Below, piece after piece: positions 50,581 to 58,681 of a stretch of DNA of 64,000 nucleotides. The position numbers and the translations under genes are program-made. Below the pieces are notes generated by a model. It saw only the letters and a program-made list of their open reading frames with translations. It was not told the DNA's origin and made no database searches. Numbering within the stretch: the stretch's first letter is position 1; every line of letters starts with the position of its first letter. Origin of the DNA: Magnetovibrio sp. (GTDB lineage Bacteria > Pseudomonadota > Alphaproteobacteria > Rhodospirillales > Magnetovibrionaceae); the NCBI RefSeq assembly GCF_036568125.1, contig NZ_DATCTF010000014.1, positions 115,613 to 179,612 of the forward strand, read 5' to 3'.

Positions 50581-51576
50581 TTAAACGCCGAAATCTTCCA
50601 TGATCTGACGAACCATGGCTTCGACCATGATTTCGCGGGCAAAGGCGTTGCGGTCGAGGAACCGCCGGGTCACAAAACGCGCCAGCGCGCCGGGATTGCG
50701 ATTGAACGGCATCGCGGTGGCGATGTGATCGCAGTTGAGCGCACCCAGAAAGGTCGACCCCGGCATGATTTGGTCAGCCAACAACATTTGCCCGTCGTTG
50801 AGCCGGTCGATGCGGCTGAGGGCGCGGTAGGACGGCATCATGCCCGCCGACATCTCCTCCGCCCCCACAGCGGCGCAGAGGCTATACGTACGCACGCCCT
50901 CCGGCATGCGAAAGGCGTTCAAGAACGCGACACGGGTTTCGGGGCTGAGGTCATGCACCGCCGCGCCGCCGAAGCGCGCACAGGTGGGCAAAGGCACGGT
51001 GCGCTCGACCCATTTCAGCCAATCGGGCGCTAGGCCGTGCAAGGGCGACCCACACACACACCCGACCAACGAGGCCACCGCGTCGATACGCACGGCCGTT
51101 TCGGGGTATTTCGCCAGCATCACCAACGTGTCCGCCGTTCCCTTGGACATCGGCAGTACAATGGTCAATCGGGCGTCGTCTTGCGCGACCAGATGATTGC
51201 GCAGCCTGCGGGCGTTTTCGTCGCAGCCCCCCCGCCCCGCCACCGGCGCGATCGAGGTGCGCGCGCCGAGGGTTTGCAGATGCGCCAAGCCGTCCGTCAG
51301 ACAATCAGCCAAAAACGCCACGCATTCGGTCAAGAACCCCGGCACGGCGATGATATTGATGCCGTCCAGAGGCGTGGAGACATCGACTGGAATCGCCGTG
51401 CCTTGGGGCTCATCCGCCAAGGTGGTGAAAAAATCCTGCGTCGAGCGCGCATCGGGCAGGTCCGCACCATGGTCGTCGTTCAATGCCGCCACGATTTCAC
51501 GAAACCGCGCGCGTCCGTCCGTAAGCTGGTCGCGGGCGATGGCGGGATTGACGGGAATGGCGTCTGGCAAGCTCAT
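50581..51576 (-). CDS. Alpha/beta-hydrolase-like hypothetical protein
   Basis: The product is 331 residues. The order of motifs fits an alpha/beta hydrolase: an early strand-turn GINIIAVPGFLTECVAFLADCL (about 72-93), a possible nucleophile strand TIVLPMSKGTADTLVMLAKYP (about 138-158, Ser in MSKGT rather than canonical GxSxG), an acid region and a late GALNCDHIATAMPFNRNPG with the candidate catalytic His. No closer family is recognised. The start at 51576 (MSLPDAI) is chosen; an upstream frame to 51636 adds a Cys-rich stretch lacking a start signal. It is downstream of the 49-residue gene across a terminator. Confidence 0.65.
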   Translation of the reverse strand: MSLPDAIPVNPAIARDQLTDGRARFREIVAALNDDHGADLPDARSTQDFFTTLADEPQGTAIPVDVSTPLDGINIIAVPGFLTECVAFLADCLTDGLAHLQTLGARTSIAPVAGRGGCDENARRLRNHLVAQDDARLTIVLPMSKGTADTLVMLAKYPETAVRIDAVASLVGCVCGSPLHGLAPDWLKWVERTVPLPTCARFGGAAVHDLSPETRVAFLNAFRMPEGVRTYSLCAAVGAEEMSAGMMPSYRALSRIDRLNDGQMLLADQIMPGSTFLGALNCDHIATAMPFNRNPGALARFVTRRFLDRNAFAREIMVEAMVRQIMEDFGV

Positions 51577-51613
51577 GACCGCACTGTAGCAAGTGCGTGT
51601 GTCCGAATGTTGA

Positions 51614-51656
51614 CAAAAAAAGCGCCCCCGGCACAAAGCTCAAGGGGCGCATTTTT
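51614..51656. terminator. Strong bidirectional-looking terminator
   Basis: GCGCCCC (51622-51628) and GGGGCGC (51644-51650) form a 7-bp GC stem; TTTTT follows on the plus strand and a run of seven As gives TTTTTTT on the minus strand. It ends the 49-residue gene at 51676 on the minus strand. Confidence 0.8.
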
Positions 51657-51675
51657 ATGCGTTATGCGTTCGATC

Positions 51676-51825
51676 TCAGACCATCGAAATGATCATGACG
51701 ATAAACGCCAAAGCCGCAATCGCGGCTTCCATGCCGACGCCCGCCAACAAGACCAACGGCCAGTGACGACGCTTCGGCGCACCAATCAGGTGCGATGTGT
51801 ATTCATCGATATACGGTGCTTGCAT
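51676..51825 (-). CDS. Very small single-helix membrane protein
   Basis: The product is 49 residues: a polar N-terminus (MQAPYIDEYTSHLIGAPKRRHWP), then one hydrophobic helix LVLLAGVGMEAAIAALAFIVMIISMV ending at the C-terminus. AAAGGAGG lies 4 nt before the ATG at 51825, an almost perfect Shine-Dalgarno, and the gene has its own terminator. This is strong evidence of a real translated microprotein even without homologs. The open frame continues to 51876 but with no ribosome site. No function is known. Confidence 0.75.
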   Translation of the reverse strand: MQAPYIDEYTSHLIGAPKRRHWPLVLLAGVGMEAAIAALAFIVMIISMV

Positions 51826-51980
51826 AAGACCTCCTTTGCCACGTCGAAACGCGGCCATTGGATGTGGAAGATCCAAGTCAGCCTAACGCAGGTATTTTAC
51901 CTTATTTACGCACACTTTTCGTGCGCTCAGAGCGGCAAAGAAGGCGGTTTCACGAAAATTTGAATGTGCGAAACATTCGA

Positions 51981-52580
51981 TCAGAGACGGAAGCGATCGT
52001 GAATCAAGGCCGCAACTTCTTCGGTGCAGTCTTCGACCGAACGCACGGCGGTGTCCAATACCAGTTCAGCATGGGTCGGCTGTTCGTATGGTGCGTCAAC
52101 TCCGGTGAAATCCTTGATCTCGCCCGCCCGGGCCTTTTTGTACAAACCCTTGGGATCGCGTTGTTCGCAGACGTCGATGGGCGCGGACAAGAACACCTCG
52201 ATGAAATGCTCTCCGGCGATTTGGCGGGCCAGTTGGCGTTCTTCGTGATAGGGCGAAATGAACGCGGCGATGCAAATGACACCGGCTTCGGCGAACAGCC
52301 CCGCCACTTCGCTGACTCGGCGGATGTTTTCGCGCCGATCTTCTTCGCTGAAACCAAGATTGCCCGACAAGCCATGGCGGATATTGTCGCCATCAAGCAC
52401 ATAGACGTGATAGCCGAGATCGAACAGATGCTTTTCGAGGGTGAACGCCAGGGTCGATTTACCAGAGCCTGAAAGCCCGGTAAACCAAACCACCCCCCCA
52501 CGATGTCCGGATTTTGCATGCCGTTCCGCAATGTTGATGCGATGATCCACGCGGGTGATGTTATTGGATTTTTGTATCAT
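51981..52580 (-). CDS. cysC: Adenylyl-sulfate kinase (APS kinase)
   Basis: The product is 199 residues, the length of a stand-alone CysC. P-loop WFTGLSGSGKSTLAF at about 33-47, DGDNIRHGLSGNLGFSEEDRRENIRRV (the conserved APS-binding stretch), AFISPY, FIEVFLSAPIDVCEQRDPKGLYKKARAGEIKDFTGVDAPYE. It makes PAPS from APS and ATP for sulfation or assimilation. No cysD/cysN or other sulfate genes lie beside it, and its N-terminal about 25 residues (MIQKSNNITRVDHRINIAERHAKSG) match the common stand-alone or CysN-fused form. It is divergent from the FrnE-like gene. Confidence 0.95.
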   Translation of the reverse strand: MIQKSNNITRVDHRINIAERHAKSGHRGGVVWFTGLSGSGKSTLAFTLEKHLFDLGYHVYVLDGDNIRHGLSGNLGFSEEDRRENIRRVSEVAGLFAEAGVICIAAFISPYHEERQLARQIAGEHFIEVFLSAPIDVCEQRDPKGLYKKARAGEIKDFTGVDAPYEQPTHAELVLDTAVRSVEDCTEEVAALIHDRFRL

Positions 52581-52696
52581 TTTTGTGTGTGCTCTTAAGG
52601 ATCTTGTGGGCGCAGCATATGGCGAGGTTATAGTGCGGTCAATGTGGGACCGACAGCGTCTCGACGCGACGCCGTGGTCATGAAAGAATGCTGATT

Positions 52697-53323
52697 ATGC
52701 AAATCGACGTTTTCTTCGACCCGATCTGTCCGTGGTGTTTCATCGGCAAACGCCGCTTGCAGCGTGCGCTGGGTCTGCGTGCCTCGATCAGCGCGACGCT
52801 GACGTGGCGGCCGTTCATGCTCAACCCCGAAATGCCGCCCGCGGGCATGGAGCGTCACGCATACCTGCTCAACAAGTTCGGCACCGAATCCCGAGTGCGG
52901 CGCCTGCTTGGCGCGTTGGAGGCGACCGGACAATCCGAAGAAATCGCGTTTCAATTCGATCGCATCCACCACACCCCCAACACCGTCAACGCCCACAGGT
53001 TGGTACATTACGCCGACGAGTTCGGTCTGGCCGAAAGCGTGGTCGAGCGGCTTTACCAGGCCTACTTTCTAGAAGGCCGCGACACCGGTGATTTGGACGA
53101 ATTGTCGGCCATCGGCCGCTCGGTCAGCTTGGAAAGCAGCGCGCTGGACGCTTATTTGGACAGCAGCACGGATGTGTCGTGGGTGCGCGAACAAAACGCC
53201 TTGGCGCACCGCATGGGCGTCAATGGGGTGCCGTGTTTTCTCGTCGACGGTCAACTCGCCTTGCAAGGCGCGCAGCCGCCGGAAGTGCTCGCCCGTCTGC
53301 TCGATGCGGGCGCGGCGGCCTAG
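52697..53323 (+). CDS. DsbA-family (FrnE-like) thioredoxin-fold oxidoreductase
   Basis: The product is 208 residues. DPICPWCFIGKRRLQRAL is the CPWC redox motif with the GK(R) tail of the FrnE subgroup. Then LTWRPFMLNPEMPPAGMERHAYL, a helical insertion, TPNTVNAHRLVHYADEFG, and MGVNGVPCFLVDG with the cis-Pro loop VPCF. No signal peptide, so a cytoplasmic disulfide or glutathione-type enzyme is likely. The ATG at 52697 follows GAAAG by 10 nt; ATG 52688 (adding MLI) is the alternative. It is convergent with the phytase-like lipoprotein, with a shared terminator between. Confidence 0.9.
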   Translation: MQIDVFFDPICPWCFIGKRRLQRALGLRASISATLTWRPFMLNPEMPPAGMERHAYLLNKFGTESRVRRLLGALEATGQSEEIAFQFDRIHHTPNTVNAHRLVHYADEFGLAESVVERLYQAYFLEGRDTGDLDELSAIGRSVSLESSALDAYLDSSTDVSWVREQNALAHRMGVNGVPCFLVDGQLALQGAQPPEVLARLLDAGAAA

Positions 53324-53341
53324 ATTGGCGCCGCAACGAAA

Positions 53342-53375
53342 AATGGGGGGCTTATCGGCCCCCCATTCTCTTTTG
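53342..53375. terminator. Bidirectional terminator between convergent genes
   Basis: AATGGGGGGC (53342-53351) and GCCCCCCATT (53358-53367), a perfect 10-bp stem with a 6-nt loop. CTCTTTT follows on the plus strand; the minus strand has TTTTTCG. It serves both the FrnE-like gene and the lipoprotein gene. Confidence 0.9.
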
Positions 53376-53392
53376 ACGCATATAGTAGACGC

Positions 53393-54721
53393 TTAGAACA
53401 ACGGCTGGCTGAGCTTGACCACCACCACGGCGGTGCCGTCGCCTTCGATGCCGAAGTCGTTGTCGTTGATCAACATCATGGTGTTGGCGTCGACCACACC
53501 GATGCCTTCGATCTTTTTGGGCATGCCGCCACGGTTGTCGGTGTTCATGACCAAGGTTTTGGCCAGCGCCGGAACGCCTTTTTTCGCCATGCCTTCGACC
53601 TTCAACTGCTCAAGCGACGGCGACACGACTTCCGCGTCCCACTTGGTGCCGGCGATGTTGCGGCCCTGGGCGAGGTCGACCACGTAGAATTTGGTGGTCT
53701 TGGAGATGCGTTCCAACACCAACAAACGATCGCCTTTGAGTGCGGTCATTTCGCTGATTTTGATGTCGTTTGGCTTGCGTTCTTTCTTGGCGTTGTCGAC
53801 AACGAAGCTCTTCGGGTCGTCGAGCGGATAGATGTATTCGCCGACCACGCTCAAGCTGGCGATGTCCATCTTGAACAAACGCACCGCGTCGGAGGTCTTG
53901 TAGGCCTTGACGTCGGGGTAAGCCAACGGGCTCTGCATCGCGAAATAAAGCGACTTTTCGTCTTCCGACACGGCGATGGATTCGATGCCGCGGTTGAGCT
54001 TGCGCCACTTCAAGATGCCCGGCAGGCTGGCGATCACCGGATATTTGGCACCGGAAAGATCCTTGTCCAGCCCGGTCGGCACCAAGCGCTTGAGGATGCG
54101 ACCGTCGGCGGCCACATGGGCGATCGAGGGACCGTATTCGTCGGAAATCCAGAACGTGCCGTCGGACAGACGCACCACGGATTCGACATCCAAGCCTTCG
54201 CTGTCGAAGGCCAGCTTGTCGCCCATGTTGGCGTAGCCGTTTTCGGTGTTCGACGTCACCAGGGGGTTAACTACGCCGCTGATCGGTTGACCGATGGTGT
54301 TTTTCAAGGTCACGGTTTCCAGAACCGAAAAGCTGCGATCGGCGTTGAGCGCAATTTTGTAGATCGTCGGCGCGAACCTGGGCATAGGGAAGACCTTGCC
54401 CTTTTTGTCGTTGCCGCAAAGACCCTCATTGGCCTCGCCCAAGAGCTTTTTCACATCGCTACACTTGATGTTCGGGCCACGGTCGGTGACGGTGTAGAAG
54501 ACGTTGTCGGGGTCGCCCTTGTAGTGAAACGCGCCGCTGCCGATACCGACGGTGAAGTCCATGGTCTTGTGACCATGAAACGCCACCGTGCCCAAATCCA
54601 AAGCATGCTTTTGGGAGGTATAAACGCCCTGTTCCAGCGTTGCCGTGGTTTGCGCGCAAGCGGACAAACCGATCACGGCGGCAACGACGGAGATGTGACC
54701 TAAAGTTGATTTGATGGTCAT
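53393..54721 (-). CDS. Phytase-like esterase-domain lipoprotein
   Basis: The product is 442 residues. The lipoprotein signal ends VIGLSAC (Cys about 22). The rest is a beta-propeller-type domain, with FTVGIGSGAFHYKGDPDNVFYTVTDRGPN, GTFWISDEYGPSIAHVAADGRILKRLVPTGL, GIESIAVSEDEKSLYFAMQSPLA, MTALKGDRLLVLERISKTTKFYVV and a final ANTMMLINDNDFGIEG. This matches the esterase-like activity of phytase (SdiA/UDP-like) family. The real substrate is unknown; periplasmic phosphomonoester hydrolysis is possible. AAGGGG precedes the ATG at 54721. Confidence 0.82.
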   Translation of the reverse strand: MTIKSTLGHISVVAAVIGLSACAQTTATLEQGVYTSQKHALDLGTVAFHGHKTMDFTVGIGSGAFHYKGDPDNVFYTVTDRGPNIKCSDVKKLLGEANEGLCGNDKKGKVFPMPRFAPTIYKIALNADRSFSVLETVTLKNTIGQPISGVVNPLVTSNTENGYANMGDKLAFDSEGLDVESVVRLSDGTFWISDEYGPSIAHVAADGRILKRLVPTGLDKDLSGAKYPVIASLPGILKWRKLNRGIESIAVSEDEKSLYFAMQSPLAYPDVKAYKTSDAVRLFKMDIASLSVVGEYIYPLDDPKSFVVDNAKKERKPNDIKISEMTALKGDRLLVLERISKTTKFYVVDLAQGRNIAGTKWDAEVVSPSLEQLKVEGMAKKGVPALAKTLVMNTDNRGGMPKKIEGIGVVDANTMMLINDNDFGIEGDGTAVVVVKLSQPLF

Positions 54722-54828
54722 GCTGCGACCCCTTCTCAATTCACAAAAATGCTGCGCCGAATCTCCATTCGGCGCGTGGGGCGACGCTAGGATTGTCTTG
54801 TAACAGCGACGTGACGAGTTTGTGAACT

Positions 54829-57800
54829 TTACGCGCTGGCGATATCCGCCAAGGTGCGCACCAGCATGCTCACGCCCTTGAGGCGATCCATGCCACCGTC
54901 CCAGGCGCGTTTGATGACCAGTTTATGGTCGGGGCGTAGCTTGACGGTGCCGACCTGCTCGGTGATGTAGCGGATCAATCCTCCCGGATTGGGGAATTCG
55001 TTATTGCGGAACGACACCACCGCGCCCTTGGGGCCGCTGTCGATCTTGTCGATGTGCGCACGACGGCACAGGCGCTTGATGGCGACCGTCTGCAACAAGT
55101 TCTCGACCTCGCCCGGCAATTTGCCAAAGCGGTCGATCAGCTCGGCGGCGAAGGCTTCGGACTGGGCATCGTCTTCCAAGCGCGCCACGCGACGATACAG
55201 TTCCATGCGCAGATTGAGGTCCGAAACGTAGCTTTGCGGAATCAACACCGGAATGCCGATGCTGACCTGCGGCGAATAGTCTTCTTCGACCGGTCCCGCA
55301 CCGCTGACGGCGCCCTTGGCTTCGGCCACGGCCTCTTCGAGCATTTGTTGGTAGAGCTCCACGCCGACTTCGCGGATGTGGCCCGATTGCTCTTCGCCCA
55401 ACAAGTTGCCCGCGCCGCGAATGTCGAGATCGTGCGACGCCAACTGGAAGCCCGCCCCCAAGGTATCCAAGGTCTGCATCACGGTCAGGCGTTTTTCCGC
55501 CGTGGGCGTGAGCTTCTTGCCCGGCGGCAGCGTCAAATAGGCATAGGCGCGGGTTTTCGAACGCCCCACCCGGCCGCGCAACTGATAGAGCTGGGCCAAG
55601 CCGAACATGTCGGCGCGGTGGATCAAGATGGTGTTGACGCTGGGCAGGTCCAAGCCGCTTTCGATGATGTTGGTGGACAACAACACGTCGTACTTGCCTT
55701 CGTAAAAATCCGAAATGATGTCTTCCAGATCGGACGCAGGCATCTGGCCGTTGACCACCGCGACGGCGGCTTCGGGCACCAGTTCCTTGAGCTTCTTTTT
55801 CAAATACGCTTGGTCTTGGATGCGCGGGCAGACGTAGAAGGTCTGGCCGCCGCGAAACCGTTCGCGGATGATCGCTTCGCGCACCACCACCGGATCGAAC
55901 GGCATCACGAAGGTGCGCACCGCCAGGCGGTCCACCGGCGGGGTAGCGATGAGGCTCATTTCCCGCACCCCCGTCAACGCCAGTTGCAACGTGCGCGGCA
56001 GCGGCGTCGCGGTCAACGTCAGCACGTGCACATCGGCTTTCAGCGCCTTGAGCTGTTCTTTGTGTTTGACGCCGAAATGCTGTTCTTCATCGATGATCAG
56101 CAGCCCCAAATCGCGGAATTTGACGTCCTTGGCCAGCAGCGCGTGGGTGCCCACGACGATATCGACCCCGCCTGAAGCGATGGCCTCTTTATTGAGCTTG
56201 GCATCCTTGGTGCCGACCAACCGGGACAGTTGGGCGATGCGCACGGGAAAGCCCTTGAAGCGGTCCTGGAAATTGCGAAAGTGCTGGCGCGCCAACAACG
56301 TGGTCGGCACCACCAAGGCCACCTGTCGCCCCGACATCGCGGCGACGAAGGCGGCGCGCAACGCGACCTCGGTCTTGCCGAAACCGACGTCGCCGCACAC
56401 CAATCGGTCGGTGGGACGCCCCTCGCCCAGATCGGACACCACCTGGGCGATGGCGCGGGACTGGTCTTCGGTTTCGTTGTAGGCAAAGCGCGCGGCGAAT
56501 TCGTCCAGCGCGCCGGGATCGGGCGCCATACGTTCGGTCTGGCGCAGTTCGCGCGCGGCGGCGATCTTGATCAGTTCTTCCGCCATGTCCTTGAGGCGCT
56601 GTTTCAGCCCCGCCCGGCGCGCCTGCCACGCCGCGCCGCCAAGCCGGTCCAGGTTAGCGCCTGCGTCTTCGGAGCCGTAACGGGTGATGACATCGATGTT
56701 TTCCACCGGCAAAAACAACTTGTCGTCGCCCGCGTAGATCAGCTTCAGACAATCGTGCGCCGCGCCGCCGACATCCAACGTCACCAGACCGGCGTATTGG
56801 GCGATGCCGTGTTCCAGGTGCACCACCATGTCGCCTTCGGACAGCGAGGTGACATCGGCGATGAAGTTGTCGGCCGAAACCTTGCGCTTGCCGGGTCGGC
56901 TGAGGCGTTCGCCCAAAATGTCCTGTTCGGATATGACCGCAAGCTTGGGCGTGACGAAGCCGCGCTCCAAGCCCAACACCGCCACGCCGATGGATCCTTT
57001 GGCGAGCTTTTCGACCGCGCCCCATCTTTCAATCTGCACCAGCGGGCCTAGACCGTGCTCGCCCATCACCGCCATCAGACGGTCGCGGGTGCCAACCGTG
57101 AACGCGCCGATCAGCGCACGGCGGCCTTCTTTTTCCAACGCCTCGATATGATCGCCCAGGGCGTCGAACACATTGACGTCGGGATTGACGCGGGCGTCGG
57201 AAAACTCGCGCCCGGCCTTGGCCCCGGCGTTGAGCGTATCGCCGCTTTCGGGCGCGTCGAACGGATCGAGCTGGGCACACGCAAACGGCTTGAGCAGTTG
57301 GTCGACGTCGCCAGACCCCAGGTACAGGCGTTCCGGCGGCACCGGTTTGTAGAGCGGCGCATCGCTCGACTGCGCACCCTTGGGTGCCTCCATCATGGTC
57401 TTGCGCGCCGCGTAGTATTCGGAAATCAAATCCAGGCGCGCATCGATGCTTTCCGGCGTTTGATGATCCAAAAGCACCACCGCGCCGGGCATATAGTCGA
57501 GTATGGTTTCCAGCCGCCCGTCGTAAAACAGCGGCAGCCAGTGTTCCATGCCGATGTGACGCCGCCCTTCCGACACCGCTTCATAAAGCGCATCGGCCTT
57601 GGTCACCGCGCCGAACAAAGCGCGGTAGCCGGTACGAAAACGGCTGATGGCGTCTTCATCCAACGGCACCTCGCTGACCGGGCGCAGCGCCAGCTCGTTC
57701 ACATCGCCGGTGGTGCGCTGGGTGGCGGGGTCGAAGCGGCGCAGGCTTTCCACCTCGTCGCCGAAGAAATCCAAACGCACGGGCTCCGCCGCGCCGGTGG

Positions 57801-58317
57801 GAAAGATATCCACCAAACCGCCGCGCTTGGCGAATTCGCCCGGTTCCATCACCGTTTGGGCATTGTGGTAACCGTGTTCGACCAAATAGGTGTCCAGCTG
57901 TTCGGGATCGACCGTGTCGCCCGGTCGCACGATCAAGGTCGATCCCTTGAACGCATCGCGCGGCGGCACGCGTTGCAAAAACGCACTGACGGTGGCGACA
58001 ACCACCCGGCCGTGGCGTTCGGACTTGGACAGCAAGCGCGTCAGCGCATCGATACGCTGGGATACGATGGCGGCGTTGGGCGACACCCGGTCATAAGGCA
58101 GACAGTCCCACGACGGGAAGTCGATGCGTTCGACCTCGGGGGCGAAAAACTGCAAGGCTTCGTCCAGGCGCGCGCCCGCAACGTCGTCGCGGGCGATGAA
58201 CAGCACGTCGCGGCCGGCGCTGGCCAATTCCGCAACCACCCGCGCATCCATGCCGCCGGGTGCGCCCGCAACACGCACCCGTCCCGGATTTTGCAGCTTT
58301 TCGATTAAGTGTTTCAA
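54829..58317 (-). CDS. mfd: Transcription-repair coupling factor Mfd
   Basis: The product is 1162 residues. An N-terminal UvrB-homology region (about 1-350), the CarD-like RNA polymerase interaction domain (about 480-560; EGDMVVHLEHGIAQYAGLVTL), and RecG-like helicase lobes with Walker A CGDVGFGKTEVALRA, DEEQ box IIDEEQHFGVKHKEQL, LTATPLPRTLQLALTG and QLRGRVGRSKTRAYAYL. A C-terminal TRCF domain (about 1010-1110) completes it. It removes stalled RNA polymerase and recruits UvrA. The next gene upstream is sdhE, 4 nt away. Confidence 0.97.
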   Translation of the reverse strand: MKHLIEKLQNPGRVRVAGAPGGMDARVVAELASAGRDVLFIARDDVAGARLDEALQFFAPEVERIDFPSWDCLPYDRVSPNAAIVSQRIDALTRLLSKSERHGRVVVATVSAFLQRVPPRDAFKGSTLIVRPGDTVDPEQLDTYLVEHGYHNAQTVMEPGEFAKRGGLVDIFPTGAAEPVRLDFFGDEVESLRRFDPATQRTTGDVNELALRPVSEVPLDEDAISRFRTGYRALFGAVTKADALYEAVSEGRRHIGMEHWLPLFYDGRLETILDYMPGAVVLLDHQTPESIDARLDLISEYYAARKTMMEAPKGAQSSDAPLYKPVPPERLYLGSGDVDQLLKPFACAQLDPFDAPESGDTLNAGAKAGREFSDARVNPDVNVFDALGDHIEALEKEGRRALIGAFTVGTRDRLMAVMGEHGLGPLVQIERWGAVEKLAKGSIGVAVLGLERGFVTPKLAVISEQDILGERLSRPGKRKVSADNFIADVTSLSEGDMVVHLEHGIAQYAGLVTLDVGGAAHDCLKLIYAGDDKLFLPVENIDVITRYGSEDAGANLDRLGGAAWQARRAGLKQRLKDMAEELIKIAAARELRQTERMAPDPGALDEFAARFAYNETEDQSRAIAQVVSDLGEGRPTDRLVCGDVGFGKTEVALRAAFVAAMSGRQVALVVPTTLLARQHFRNFQDRFKGFPVRIAQLSRLVGTKDAKLNKEAIASGGVDIVVGTHALLAKDVKFRDLGLLIIDEEQHFGVKHKEQLKALKADVHVLTLTATPLPRTLQLALTGVREMSLIATPPVDRLAVRTFVMPFDPVVVREAIIRERFRGGQTFYVCPRIQDQAYLKKKLKELVPEAAVAVVNGQMPASDLEDIISDFYEGKYDVLLSTNIIESGLDLPSVNTILIHRADMFGLAQLYQLRGRVGRSKTRAYAYLTLPPGKKLTPTAEKRLTVMQTLDTLGAGFQLASHDLDIRGAGNLLGEEQSGHIREVGVELYQQMLEEAVAEAKGAVSGAGPVEEDYSPQVSIGIPVLIPQSYVSDLNLRMELYRRVARLEDDAQSEAFAAELIDRFGKLPGEVENLLQTVAIKRLCRRAHIDKIDSGPKGAVVSFRNNEFPNPGGLIRYITEQVGTVKLRPDHKLVIKRAWDGGMDRLKGVSMLVRTLADIASA

Positions 58318-58321
58318 TGCG

Positions 58322-58597
58322 TTATCCGTGCCGATTCCGGGTTTGGTTGAAGTCCTGCAAGCGCTTCATCAACGCCGTGTCCCACGTACGCGGAACCTCG
58401 GCCTGGCCCATGACCCATTTGAATAAGTCCATGTCGTTGTTCTTCAGCAGCGCTTCAAGCTCTTTGACCTCCGCGTCGGTCAAATCGGCCAAATGTGCCT
58501 CGGCGAAGGCCCCGAACATCACATCGTTTTCCTTCATGCCCATGTGGGTGCAATGGAATAGCAAGCGTTTGCGGGTGCTGTCTAAGGGTTCGGCCAT
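58322..58597 (-). CDS. sdhE: Succinate dehydrogenase assembly factor SdhE
   Basis: The product is 91 residues, the usual small helical protein: LDSTRKRLLFHCTHMGMKENDVMFGAFAEAHLADLTDAEVKELEALLKNNDMDLFKWVMGQAEVPRTWDTALMKRLQDF. The conserved RKRLLFxCxHRGxKExD-type flavin-insertion motif is present as RKRLLFHCTHMGMKEND (Met in place of the usual Arg). It assists covalent FAD attachment to SdhA. The long frame upstream of 58597 is antisense to recG and is not used. It is divergent from recG and upstream of mfd, a conserved alphaproteobacterial trio. Confidence 0.93.
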   Translation of the reverse strand: MAEPLDSTRKRLLFHCTHMGMKENDVMFGAFAEAHLADLTDAEVKELEALLKNNDMDLFKWVMGQAEVPRTWDTALMKRLQDFNQTRNRHG

Positions 58598-58681
58598 GGC
58601 TTCGCTCGGCTGGTGTTGGGGGGCGGGTGAAGGTATAAATCTTTGAACGCCATCTGTCAGCACACTCATTTCGGAACACAC

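Noticed and set aside
57055..58308. 417-codon plus-strand frame opposite mfd
   Set aside because: Antisense to a well-conserved helicase gene; its composition is His/Arg-rich, and it has no ribosome site.
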